DNA of 64,000 bases from Pseudocercospora fijiensis CIRAD86 (Eukaryota > Ascomycota > Dothideomycetes > Mycosphaerellales > Mycosphaerellaceae): contig NW_006921533.1 in the NCBI RefSeq assembly GCF_000340215.1, positions 3,894,273-3,958,272 on the forward strand. The letters are read 5' to 3'. A program made the position numbers and the translations under genes. Under the pieces are notes generated by a model, which was given only the letters and a program-made list of their open reading frames with translations, was not told the origin of the DNA and ran no database searches. This document shows positions 20,734 through 30,642 of this stretch, in pieces. Within the stretch, counting starts at the first letter, position 1. Each line of letters starts with the position of its first letter.

Positions 20734-22584
20734 TCATCTCAAGATCTCGGTCCAGTTCGGCGTAAAGACAAATTTGCCTCTGATCTGTCCCATGCCCATG
20801 CCTACTGCAGGCTCTTGATCCTCAGGAGCTGGCTCCCCCTCCTTCGGCTTCCCGTCTGGGACACTGGCGATGAGCACGTTTTGCAAGAAGGTAGCGTCTG
20901 CACCCTTGCCCAATATAAGACTTGTCCCGCCCCAGTCCAACGTCGCTTTTCCAGACTTATGTATTCGTAACTTGCCTACGTTGCCAGAAGGTAGCTTGGG
21001 TTGGGTATTCTTGGATTCGTCATCATTGACCTCCACGGTCTTCTCAGCTGTTTGATCTACATCCATCGCTTCACCTTCTCCGTCTGCCTCCGCAGTACCC
21101 GGCTCAGGCTTAACGCTGACAGGCATCAGATCGGGCAGGACAGGAGGAAATTGAAAGATGTAGACGTTTTGGTTGCGACTTTCTTCCGCGACCTTCAGCT
21201 TCTCCAGCTTGGCGTTAGCTTCAGCCATCGCCGTGTCGCCTTCTGCGTCAGGCTGCACAGCATCTTTGGGTATTTGGCGGCCAAACTCGACGCGTATCTG
21301 TCGGAGGTCATCGTACTGGCGATCCCATTCGTCCTTCTCGGCCTGAGTCTGAAAGCGAGGTGGATCGGGAATCTCAAAGTCGGAAAGATCGTCATCGAGA
21401 GCATCTGCTGTCGCTTTTATCCTGGCCTTGGCTCGCCGTCTGCTTTCGGGTGAGACTGGAAGGTCTCTCGAGGGGCTTACGATCTCAGCTCCAGTACCAG
21501 CAGTCGCAGGATCTGGCGTTCGTGGTCTCGTTTGACGCTCGTCCTCAGTAGATTCCTGCTTGATAGGATGTTCGTTCTCCTCAGTTTCCGAGGAGCTGTA
21601 CGTCGTGGGTCGTTTCGGTATGGCGCTGGAACCCGTAAATTCGACATCTTTTGCCTTTTGTTTTCCCTTCCTCTTTTCGGAGACAGCTTCCGGGGCGTCA
21701 CTTGACTCAGGCGAGTCTTCTTCGACAGTCAGACCTATGGCTCGCTCCTTGTGAGGTACCCGCGATAACCGTACAGGAGCGAAGGGGTCTTCAAGCGGTG
21801 GTTCATCTCCAGTCAGGTCGATTATTTGCAGCTGATCAATGTCCTGCTTTGGACCAACCTGGCCCTCAGCTTCGTCCTCGTCACTTGAAATATAGCCTCC
21901 TTCCTCGACTTTGATCGGGCGCATACCACCCATATCCACGTCAAGTTCGTTCTTAATGCCCATGCCACCGCTGGAGTAAGAAGGACGAGATGTTCCACCA
22001 GTACCCGATCCTCCACCCGACCCTCCAGATGTATGAGTGCCTCTCCCACCGCCTCCACCACCACCTCCTCCAATGCGCCTACTTCCCCATCCACTCCTGG
22101 CCTCGGCACTTGCCTGTCCTCCGCCAAACACACCTGTCGCGTTCGACTCATGCCGTTGACGATGGGCATCTCCCATGTGTCCTCCTCTCCCTCTGCCACC
22201 ACGCCCTCCTCCTCGTCCGCCACGATCATTACCCCTGTAGCCAAACTTTCGCGCATCTTTGGCGTCCTTCTTGGCCTGCTCAGCAGCAGCTTTGGCTTCA
22301 GCTTCCTTCTTCTTTGCTTCGGCTGCCTCTAATTCTGCTCGAGCCGTTGCTGAACGTCTCCCAGCGAACTTCGGCTTTGGAGCGATCGCCGGCTTGCCTC
22401 GCGCTGAAGATGACGGTCGCGACACTGGACCACCACGGCTTGGCGGTGCAGGTGTGCCGGTTGGAGTTGAAGAAATTGATACTGGCGTGCTTGCGGATGG
22501 TTGTTCTGCATTTTGGGCTGCACCAGGGCCTTCTGTTTTCACTGGCGCAGTAATGCCGCCAGCAGGAGGCTTCTTGGGAGGCAT
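20734..22584 (-). CDS. DNA-directed RNA polymerase III subunit RPC4 (Rpc53), 616 aa
   Basis: A single exon. The N-terminal half is low complexity: Pro/Ser/Thr-rich, then an Ala/Lys/Glu helix (AEAKKKEAEAKAAAEQAKKD), then Gly/Arg-rich RGG-like repeats near residues 115-200. The C-terminal third carries the conserved RPC4 blocks NVYIFQFPPVLPDLMPV, GNVGKLRIHKSGKATLDWGG and ATFLQNVLIASV, ending with RGKFVFTPNWTEILR. RPC4/Rpc53 pairs with RPC5/Rpc37 as the TFIIF-like module of nuclear Pol III and acts in initiation, termination and reinitiation on tRNA and 5S genes. The gene is longer than yeast Rpc53 because of the disordered N-terminus. It shares a 438-bp divergent region with the kinesin gene. 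Confidence 0.92.
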   Translation of the reverse strand: MPPKKPPAGGITAPVKTEGPGAAQNAEQPSASTPVSISSTPTGTPAPPSRGGPVSRPSSSARGKPAIAPKPKFAGRRSATARAELEAAEAKKKEAEAKAAAEQAKKDAKDARKFGYRGNDRGGRGGGRGGRGRGGHMGDAHRQRHESNATGVFGGGQASAEARSGWGSRRIGGGGGGGGGRGTHTSGGSGGGSGTGGTSRPSYSSGGMGIKNELDVDMGGMRPIKVEEGGYISSDEDEAEGQVGPKQDIDQLQIIDLTGDEPPLEDPFAPVRLSRVPHKERAIGLTVEEDSPESSDAPEAVSEKRKGKQKAKDVEFTGSSAIPKRPTTYSSSETEENEHPIKQESTEDERQTRPRTPDPATAGTGAEIVSPSRDLPVSPESRRRAKARIKATADALDDDLSDFEIPDPPRFQTQAEKDEWDRQYDDLRQIRVEFGRQIPKDAVQPDAEGDTAMAEANAKLEKLKVAEESRNQNVYIFQFPPVLPDLMPVSVKPEPGTAEADGEGEAMDVDQTAEKTVEVNDDESKNTQPKLPSGNVGKLRIHKSGKATLDWGGTSLILGKGADATFLQNVLIASVPDGKPKEGEPAPEDQEPAVGMGMGQIRGKFVFTPNWTEILR

Positions 22585-23022
22585 TGTCGTGGTATAGGTT
22601 GGTGTTATCGATCCATAGCGTTGTCAATGTCCTTCACTCTGGAGCTCGAATCTTTTTTGACGTGACTCGCGATGCCGCCCCGCCCCGCAGCCGAACTTGT
22701 GAACCCTGCTAGCGCTACGTCACATGCGATGCTTGCTTGGTTGCCGGGCCAAAGTCGTTTGCGTGCGACAACAAGGCGGCAAACGCTGATGCCTTGCCTT
22801 GTCTGCGAAGACTCTCCGCGCACCACTCGGGTGATGTTCTGCTTGTGATTAGCGGATGCGGATGCGTGCACAGACGGCGCCAACAACGATGTAGAGTCAA
22901 TGCGGTAGGCGTAGTCGATGTTCACTTTCCTTCGTCTTCGCAGGGAAGAAGTGCTCGAGGATTTGTGCGACACCTTCGCCGACATCACCGTCCCGCAGCT
23001 GCTCCCGAACTCAACTTCCAAC
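22585..23022. promoter_or_regulatory. Bidirectional promoter region of RPC4 and kinesin-3
   Basis: The 438 bp between two divergent start codons (RPC4 at 22584, kinesin at 23023) must serve both genes. An upstream in-frame ATG at 22918 could extend the kinesin by 35 residues; the 23023 ATG has the better context (CCAACATGGCG). No distinct operator is recognised. Confidence 0.55.
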
Positions 23023-24901
23023 ATGGCGATGCGACCTCACACTTCGCTCGATCAATACCACTCGACGGCAAGCAGTCCCAGTCTGCGCAGTCGCGAGCCC
23101 ATCGACATGGAGCGACCATTTACGCCGCCCGATGCAGACGGCGGAAACGTCAAGGTCGTTGTTCGAGTGCGCAAATTTGTCAAGAGAGGTATGCGTATCG
23201 ACATGGCGCTACTTCATCTATAGTGCTGATTGTGGGCTAGAAATCGACAAGCGATCGCCGTGTATCATTCGCATGAATCCACTTACACAAGAAACAACCC
23301 TGCTCCCGCCTGAGCTTACAGAAGAGGAGGCCAAGAACACTCGCAAGCAATACGAAGAGAAGAAGTTCACCTTCGACAAGTCTTTCTGGTCACACAGCGA
23401 TTCCGATGCACATTTCGCTGGCCAGTCGCATGTTTACGATTCTTTCGGCGAAGACTTCCTCGACCACAACTTCGATGGCTACCATACTTGCATCTTCGCG
23501 TACGGTCAAACGGGTAGTGGCAAGTCATACACTATGATGGGTACCCTCGATCAACCAGGTCTCATTCCTCGCACATGTCGAGGCTTGTTTGAGAGAATAG
23601 AAGCGGAGCAGAATGGCAGTATAACATACAACGTCCACGTCTCGTACTTCGAGATCTACAACGAGCACGTCAAGGATCTGCTCACACCGAAGACAAATCC
23701 GCCCACCTACCTCAAGATCAGAGAAAGCAAGAGCGATGGTGTCTACGTTCAGAATCTCTCGGACGAACCTGTCCGATGCTACGAGGACATTGAGCGATTG
23801 ATGAAGGTGGGCGACATGAATCGGACGACGGCGAGCACAAAGATGAACGACACATCTTCACGATCACACGCTGTCTTCACCCTCACTCTGAAGCAGATCC
23901 AGCATGATATCGCCACAGACAGCACGATCGAGCGAGTCGCTCGCATGAGATTGGTGGATTTGGCAGGCTCAGAACGCGCGAACAAGACCGAGGCCACGGG
24001 AGCGAGACTGAGGGAGGGTAGCAACATCAATCAGTCCCTCACTACTCTTGGCCGAGTCATTGCTGCGTTGGCGGATCCAAAGCGCCAGCGAGTGTCGCGC
24101 ATGACCGGTATGGCGAACCAACCGAAGCGTCGAGCAGAAGTCGTGCCCTACCGAGACAGTGTTCTCACATGGCTGCTCAAAGATTCTCTGGGCGGCAACA
24201 GCAAGACAGCAATGGTTGCCTGCATCTCGCCCACCGACTACGAAGAAACTCTCTCGACACTTCGCTATGCAGACCAAGCCAAGCGTATCCGCACCAAGGC
24301 ACACGTCAACCAGGATGCTGTGTCGGCAGCGGAGCGTGATGCAAAGATCTTGGAAATGCAAGAGACCATCAAGCAGCTCCAACTTTCCGTCAATGCTGCT
24401 GCAACCCGCAAGAGAGACGAAGCTGATCGCGCCCGAGACGAGTTGGAAGACTATCAACGACAAGTCAGCAAAATGCAACGCGCCATGGAAGAATCTCGCG
24501 CAGTATCCGAAGTCAAGATTCGTGCTCTCACCCAAGAAGTGGAAGATTTACGTCCACAGAACGAAGCCTTGAAGACGGAGATCGAGGCTCTGAGATTGCA
24601 TCTGAGACTGGCCGTGGGCGAGCTGAAGAACCCGATCGTCATTCCCACAAACTACGAGGATGAGGAGAATAGTGAGCCATCTGAGTACGGAGAGTCGGAC
24701 CATGATAGCGGCATGGACGACGGCTCCTCGATGTTTGGTGATTTCGAACACGATGTTTGGCAGGCTGATGTCGACGAGCTCTTGAAGGACCTGGGGCTGT
24801 TCAAGCGTAAGGTAGCAGACGACAAGGCTCGATTCCCCCATCCTGGTGACCAGCAGAGAAGACCGGCCATGGCTGAGGTGAGCGCTAACAGCGTGAGCTA
24901 A
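23023..24901 (+). CDS. Short kinesin-3 family motor (UncB-like), 608 aa
   Basis: Two exons, 23023-23188 and 23241-24901, separated by a 52-bp intron (GTATGC...GCTAG) that keeps VRVRKFVKR-EIDKRSP in frame. The motor is complete: P-loop GQTGSGKS near 144-151, switch I NDTSSRSHAVF, switch II DLAGSERANKTEATG, then VPYRDSVLTWLLKDSLGGNSKT and YADQAKRIRTKAHVNQD at the neck. A coiled coil follows to about residue 500 and an acidic, Ser-rich tail ends the protein. Kinesin-3 motors move along microtubules toward plus ends. The FHA, KIF1B and PH domains of Unc104-type vesicle carriers are absent, which fits the short fungal UncB type. The usual Pro of the VRVRP motif is Lys here (VRVRKF). Confidence 0.92.
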
Positions 24902-25580
24902 GATTGTCGTGTTGACTAGTCGGAGCTGGATTGAGTGATTAGCGTACAGCGATTAGCAAGAGTATATAGTTAACGAATGGATGAGCATGGAAATAATCGA
25001 ATGGCACTGGCACGGCACGGCTAAGGCAGCGGATTTCGCACAGCTTTGCCCTCAGTCTTGCCGGAGCCCTGATCTCACGCGGACGCGGTCCGATGTGCAC
25101 TTCGAAAGATCAGGAGACCTGGAGTCAGACTTGTCATTATGAACAACCTGCTCGCCTACCGATCAGCCCTTTCGACGACCGGCAAAAACGCCGCTGCTTC
25201 TGCTTCGTGCGCTGGGAATGCTCGTGGACACAATGCTATACCTTTTCATCTATCTCAATGAATTAGATACCTAGGGGCATTGATGTAGGAAGGCGACTAT
25301 ACACGCTAGATTTATTTTGTGTTGCCAGCACTGGAAAGTGTCGTGTGAGAAAGCAATGACGATGCCGGGTGAACTCGGCGAGATCGCAAGAGCCAATGAG
25401 AGCCATCCTTTGCTAAGCTAAATCTTGAGCAGACTTTCGAGCTCCAGACGACAAACTGCACACCATTTCCCGCGCCGACATAACACTCCATACACGACCG
25501 CTGCATACGGCCAAGCACCAATTGCGACCTCCTTTCCCCATTGACCCGCTCGACCTCTCCGCTCCTCCCCGCCCACCGCG
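24902..25580. promoter_or_regulatory. Kinesin 3' region and COX5 promoter
   Basis: This 679 bp holds no recognisable gene. CCAAT pentamers lie at 25393-25397 and 25518-25522, about 190 and 60 bp before the COX5 start. Respiratory genes in fungi are commonly controlled through CCAAT by the Hap complex, so these are plausible but unproven sites. Confidence 0.4.
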
Positions 25581-26421
25581 ATGACGATGCTGCGGATTAC
25601 TCCTCTCCTCCGCCGGCTCCCTAGCTCATTAGCATCCACACGCGCGACCGCTGCATCACTCACACCTCTCGCACGGTCGCAGCAAGTGCGGAATGCTCAC
25701 GCTATCTCCAATCCGACACTCGCCAACATCGAGAAGCGATGGGAGGCCATGCCGCCACAAGAGCAGGCCGACCTATGGATGGCTCTTCGGGATCGCATGA
25801 AGGTTGACTGGAACGAGCTTACGCTCCAGGAGAAGAAAGCTGGTAGGTCACAAGGCTCTTATACCTGGGTCTGAGATTGTATTGCAACACTTTGGCAGTA
25901 TGCGCGTGTAAGACGGCGGTGCTTGGGAAAAGGCCGGGAAAACACCGGAGGGAACTACGAAGAGCGATACGGAGGGCATTGGGATCGGAGGATGGCTTCA
26001 GAGAACATATATGCCTAACTAATGCACTCACAGCATACTGGATTGCCTTTGGGCCCCATGGACCACGCGCACAGGATCCTCCTGGCGAGAACGCTAAGGT
26101 CTTTCTCTATACGGTAATTGGCATTATGGTAGCAGGCGGTATCTTTGGCATCACTCGCTACTTCGCGCGCGGCACACCACACACGATGAACAAGGAGTGG
26201 CAGGAAGCCACCAATGAGTATATGAGGGTAAGCATATGAGGCACAGGCAACGCGTTGCGCACATGAGCTAGAGGCCATGTCCTCGCGTCCTCCCCTGACC
26301 GGAACTGTCTTACTGACACTTCATTCCACAGGACAACAGGATCGAGCCAATCACCTTCGTTGGCAATCCAGACTACAAGGGCCCAGGTGCCGTGCAATCA
26401 CCACCAAAACCAAAGGAATAG
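25581..26421 (+). CDS. COX5: Cytochrome c oxidase subunit 5 (COX5; animal COX4 homologue), 181 aa
   Basis: Three exons: 25581-25842, 26034-26227 and 26332-26421; introns of 191 and 104 bp use GT-AG, the first with a CTAAC/CTAAT branch region. An Arg/Ser/Ala-rich mitochondrial presequence (about residues 1-40) precedes the conserved ISNPTLANIEKRWEAMP, EQADLWMALRDRMKVDW, AAYWIAFGPHGPRA and PPGENAKVFLY. A single membrane span follows (TVIGIMVAGGIFGITRYF), then TMNKEWQEATNEYMR, and DYKGPGAVQS at the end. The subunit is nuclear-encoded, sits in the inner mitochondrial membrane and contacts the catalytic core of complex IV. A second ATG two codons in (25587) is an alternative start. Confidence 0.95.
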
Positions 26422-26884
26422 ATCTAGCTCTTGGCTACTTGGTGCGCAAATCATGGACTATTAGAGCGGTTCTCGCATAACGAACGCAACTCATCAGGGC
26501 GTATTTTCCCTTTGTGCACTGTAGAACGAGATACGGCAAAAGAAGTGTGGAGAGTAGAGGAACCGCTTTGTATCTTACTACCAGCTGCAACGTGTGTGCC
26601 AACTGTATAAAGGAAGCGGAAATGGCATGTTTGAAATTTTTTTCGGCCTTTTCATTCCTGACATTCATGACTGACTTCGCAGCATCCTGGCTTGGGGACT
26701 CACCAGATTGCCAGCTGCGACAGAGCTGGAGAGCTCTTACTTTGCACAGATTGCTAGTCCCCAGGCGAGAACGATAACTGCCACGGATGCTCTCTCACAT
26801 TCTTATGCAGCAGTATAGAGACTTGAAGAGCCTTTCATCTTTCTGCTAGTAGTGCCGTGTGGACGGTATTTGGAACGGTCGGCT
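26422..26884. other. Convergent intergenic region between COX5 and the Zn2Cys6 gene
   Basis: This 463 bp is bounded by two stop codons and should contain two terminators. Short frames on both strands look incidental. Confidence 0.5.
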
Positions 26885-28374
26885 CTAATAGTACCTTGCC
26901 ATGTGGTCATCCTCGGGCCTCCAACTATCCAGAACGCGCCAATTGACATTCCTTCGAGGGTCGCCATCTACACCCTTGTTTCTGCCGTCCATATCCTCCT
27001 CGCTAATGACCCAGTCCCGATCAAGCGGCTCCCACTGATCAGGATGGAGTCGCGGGCACCGAACCAGGCAACTCAGACCATTTCGGCACAGACTATGCAC
27101 GCAAGTCACTCCGGCCCTCTTGCAAGCTCCACACTGACCGCGTTGGTCGCAGCGCTCACCTGTGCGCCAGCAGCGAAGGCAGACGGAACGACGCCGATTG
27201 AACATTGTATTGAAGTCCTGACGTGTGTCAATGTGTGATCTTTTAATTGTAATGAGAACGGAAACCAAAGGCGGCTTACCTCAGACCTTATGTCTTGAAT
27301 CTCAAACTCCTCAGCATCTCGTTTCCTGGGTACAACGCTTGCGAGCCCTGGACATCGCGTATCGGATTCTAGACCCTTGTCCTTGACTGCACATGAGGCA
27401 TCTTTGTTCAGCCAGGTACTGCGAGCTTGTACCCGCTGCTCGTACCCGCGCTGCACCCGAGGCTGCTTTGGAAGCTTGGAAGAAGTCTTTGGGCTCTCCA
27501 AGTCTTGAGGCTCGGGAGACAATGAGTCTATTGGGTCTTGGTCGGGTTCCTCCTTGTCCTCTTCCGTTCTCGTCTCGATGCCGAGCAGCTGCCATTGATG
27601 AGGCCGCAAGATTTCTGGCTTGACTTTGGAGGGCTTGAAAAACATGGACAATTTTCTGAGATTCGTCAGTCTGGATCCATAGAGAGAGGAAGTCCTCGAG
27701 AGTCTGTGCGCAGATTTTTGCGAGCACTCATGTTCCGATCGAACTTACCTCAATGCTGCTCCTTCATCGTTAAAGGTACTGCCGTCGAACATCTCCCGAT
27801 AGAACCTGGTGCCAGGTCTCTCTAAAATCTCGAACCCTCCAAATGTGACTGATCCGGCCATTGCCTCGTTCTGGTCCCGCAGAGACTGCTGGGCCAGTTC
27901 ACGTTTTTCGCCCAGGTCTCTATCCGCTTTGATGGAAGGCGCCTTCTGATCCATTTCACCCTCGAAGCTTCCACGTTTCCCTTCTTGTGTACTACCAATC
28001 CGGCTACTGCGCAGCGAGCTTTCGCGTTTCAGTCGAGCGTGTAACTTTGTGATCTCCAGCTGTTGGGACTGCGCTTGTTGGGCCAGCTCATCTTTCTCGC
28101 AGATGGCATCTTGGTAAAGAAGATCCTTCTCGTCTATCTTGTCTTGCAGCAGGCGATTCTTGGTCCGTAAAACTTCGGTTTCTGCGCGGAATTCTGCGCG
28201 AATGGTCTCTCGAGCCTGCTCCTTGAACTGAGCCAGCAGGCCGTCCAAGTCAGACAGCTCGGGCATTTTCTGGAGCAGCACTTCGAAATGGGACTAGAGA
28301 AGTGACCGGAGCTCTGATCACTTTTCTGAATTGTGAAAAGGCGATCTTACTGATTGTTGCCTGGCTAACGCCAT
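26885..28374 (-). CDS. Coiled-coil protein with C-terminal Zn(II)2Cys6-like and CCCH-like clusters, 425 aa
   Basis: Four minus-strand exons join in frame: 28374-28351, 28293-27749, 27655-27280 and 27217-26885. Introns of 57, 93 and 62 bp have GTAAGA/GTAAGT/GTAAGC donors. Residues about 15-100 form a charged coiled coil (ELSDLDGLLAQFKEQARET onward). The middle is Glu/Pro/Ser-rich. Near 328-354 the spacing C-x2-C-x6-C-x5-C-x2-C-x6-C fits the fungal binuclear zinc cluster exactly (starting CLRCWRTGERC), though the usual run of basic residues after the second Cys is absent. Directly after comes C-x5-C-x3-C-x3-H (C365 region: CRNGLSCLVRCPRLHPDQW), like a CCCH finger. Zn2Cys6 clusters normally sit at the N-terminus of transcription factors; here it is C-terminal with no fungal middle-homology region. 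DNA or RNA binding is possible but unproven. The 24-bp first exon is the least certain part; ATG 28266 inside exon 2 is an alternative start. Confidence 0.7.
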
Positions 28375-28638
28375 CGATTGAATCGCAGAAAGTGAGTGAG
28401 ACTAGAACGCCGAGACACAGGGTGCGACAGAGCAGCTTCACCAAGTTCTGTTCGATGCCGAAGTGGAGCCTTGAAGCATCTTTTGTGTCACCAACTCGCG
28501 AAGGCATGCGGATGTCCGTCTGGGGCAGGCTGAGTTTGGAGGCCAGAAGTCTCCAGTTGAGTCTGAATACCAAAAGCTGCTCCAAAGTATCAAGCTCATG
28601 ATCGGCCTGGCATTAGAACCATCGACCGATGGCAATTT
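28375..28638. other. Intergenic region upstream of the Zn2Cys6 gene
   Basis: The interval lies between the predicted first exon of the Zn2Cys6/coiled-coil gene and the stop of the amidase relic. An open minus-strand frame here (to 28585) contains LLVFRLNWRLLASKLSLP and could be a longer 5' exon of the downstream gene, but I found no splice join that improves the model. Confidence 0.4.
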
Positions 28639-29015
28639 CTACATCTGCTTCCAATCATTCGCCAACTCCCACGCATACCCTACTCGATAGACCTTCTCCT
28701 CCTCCCACCATTTACCGATGACTTGCATGCCGACCGGCAATTTCACGTCGCCATTTCCAGCGGAAGGCCCTTCCAGGCACTCAATCTTCCAATCGGCATT
28801 GCCAGCACTGGATGTCCAGTCTGGTTGAAGTGCTTCGAGTGAAAGGAGACATACAGTGCATGGTATTCGCACACTACCGCCCTGGTCGGCTCCTACACTC
28901 ATATCAACCTCGCCAAGCGCAACTAGTGTACCGCTACCGCTGCTACTCCCTCCGGCTGAGTAGCCTTCGGCATAGGGATTCTCTACAACTCCTGTCGCAG
29001 CCGAGTGTGAAGGTG
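28639..29015 (-). pseudogene. Amidase-signature enzyme relic with large internal deletion
   Basis: The minus strand begins after a possible acceptor (TTGTAG near 29016) and reads NPYAEGYSAGGSSSGSG then LVALGEVDMSVGADQGGSV, the glycine/serine-rich amidase signature including the catalytic serines. It stays open into DVKLPVGMQVIGKWWEEEKV and YRVGYAWELANDWKQM, the normal C-terminal end of fungal acetamidase-like enzymes. Between these blocks an intact enzyme has a few hundred residues; here only about 40 unrelated residues join them. The N-terminal half with the catalytic Lys is also missing. So this is a remnant produced by deletion, not a working hydrolase. No RIP-type stops are present. Confidence 0.75.
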
Positions 29016-29161
29016 ACTACAAGGAGAGACATCGCAAAGCATTACAGAGAGAAGTTCCCCTACAAGCCAGGATCTCGGACTGGTGGCTCGTAGAATACTT
29101 CAAATGCACCTGAGTCTTTTTGATGTCGAGCCCTTCTTCATCCAGTTCTCGTTGATATCGA

Positions 29162-29720
29162 CTACATCCCATTGACCACGTTCCCTTCCCACTGTCCTGG
29201 ATGGAGGCGTACACACCGACCGCTGGCGCAGTTCTTACCACCTGGACAGCTTGTATAAGCGGTCTTCCCGTCTCGAATCGCAAGAGGAACATTGCCCATA
29301 GGAGCTGCAGTATCTTCCATCAACGCTGGAATTATTTCGTTGCATGCATTCGTTCTATCAATGCCCATCGCAATCTTCTCGGCTTGCCGAGCAGCCTTCT
29401 CGCGTGCCAATACAGCTTTTTCCGCCTCCAGGGCGACATTGGATCGACTGGAATCTGCCATTCGGTTATGTTCTTCGCATTTGTGGATCGAGCTTCCGCG
29501 AACTGTCTGCTTCCATCATCAACTTGCTTCTTTAGAGCTCTTATGGTATCTTCACTCTCCTTGACATCCTTCTCAGCTGCGATGATACACTCTTGAGCTG
29601 TGTCCAGCGCCTTCCGAAGCTCTTGCCTATCTTGTTCCGCAATCTTTCTGGTATCCTCTGCCGCCAGGACACAGCCTTCAATATCTCAGAGGGTGCCAAT
29701 TGTGGGTTGCAGCCATTCCA
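29162..29720 (-). pseudogene. Damaged coiled-coil protein with CCCH-like motif, related to the Zn2Cys6 neighbour
   Basis: Two minus-strand segments in different frames together read as one coiled-coil protein. The upstream frame (about 29690-29480) gives VLAAEDTRKIAEQDRQELRK, then IIAAEKDVKESEDTIRALKK. The downstream frame opens at ATG 29461 with MADSSRSNVALEAEKAVLAR and ends at the stop 29162-29164 after CPGGKNCASGRCVRLHPGQW. I found no GT-AG intron that joins them in phase, so a frameshift is likely. The terminal motif C-x5-C-x4-C-x3-H-P-x-Q-W is nearly the same as that in the gene at 26885-28374 (C-x5-C-x3-C-x3-HPDQW), but the Zn2Cys6 cluster is missing. It is probably a decayed or diverged relative. 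The 5' end is undefined, and a further frame up to 29813 may belong to it. Confidence 0.5.
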
Positions 29721-29813
29721 CAACCATAGCTGGTCAGGGCGCGAGGTCCATATCGTCGGCTCGTGCCTCTTTGGCAACCCAGAAGCTTCATGATTCCTCA
29801 TATTGAGATGCAA

Positions 29814-30642
29814 GTCCCAGAAGGACTGGTGTACAAACGGAACTGTGGACCTACAAGTGTCAACCTGGAACCTGCTGCAAGTACGCGATGAGGCGCGTCA
29901 TGCTGCGAACACCATGTTATATCTCTCGGCACTGTAATTTGTCGTATCAGCGTCATCATTGGATAGTCGAATCAAGTAAGAGCTTGCACGCCTGTCCAGA
30001 TGACTGCAATGTATCGGCATTTTCGCTGCCAAATAGCAAGGTTTGGTGACGCAGGGTAGAATATTTTGCGTGCAGAGCAACGCGCACAAGCAATTCTGGT
30101 CTGTTCATAGTTGCAAGCCTCAAAACCTTGAAACAAGGACATCTATAAATACTTATCCCTGGGGTCTGTTAGACTGTTTCTCGGCCAACATCGTTGCAGG
30201 AAGCAGAATGCAAGACGACTTGGGAAGTGAGTGCTCGGGCTGGCGAATATCTTGGATTGCACTATGCCACAGGTTGTCCACCATAGGCGACGAGCTTCAC
30301 GACTTGCATTTATCATAGATCGTGCTGCAGATTATTTGTGCATCTTCTATCCGACGGTGATATGGACCTCTACGTTCTTTAGAAAATGCTCTACCAGGTA
30401 GCTTCTAATCACTAAATCTCATAGGCAAGGTCTACCTAGCCAGATAACGCCATTGCTGGCAGCCTGGGACACAGTTCGCCGGGAGACAGACATACGCAAT
30501 GGCCACGCTACTGATAGCTAATGTTTATCGTGAGCCTTCGGTCGGTCATTGTGTGTGATTCACTTCTGACTGCTGGACTGCTGCGACCAAAAGGCGGGAA
30601 CACTGCGTTTCTGTCACTGAAGGTCAGTGGGGAAATACCGCC
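29814..30642. other. Intergenic region upstream of the carboxypeptidase
   Basis: This 830 bp has no recognisable gene; short frames look incidental. It should carry the promoter of the secreted carboxypeptidase. Confidence 0.45.

Noticed and set aside
22918..23022. Upstream ATG extending kinesin-3 by 35 residues
   Set aside because: The extension has no similarity to kinesin N-termini and the 23023 ATG has better context; kept only as an alternative.
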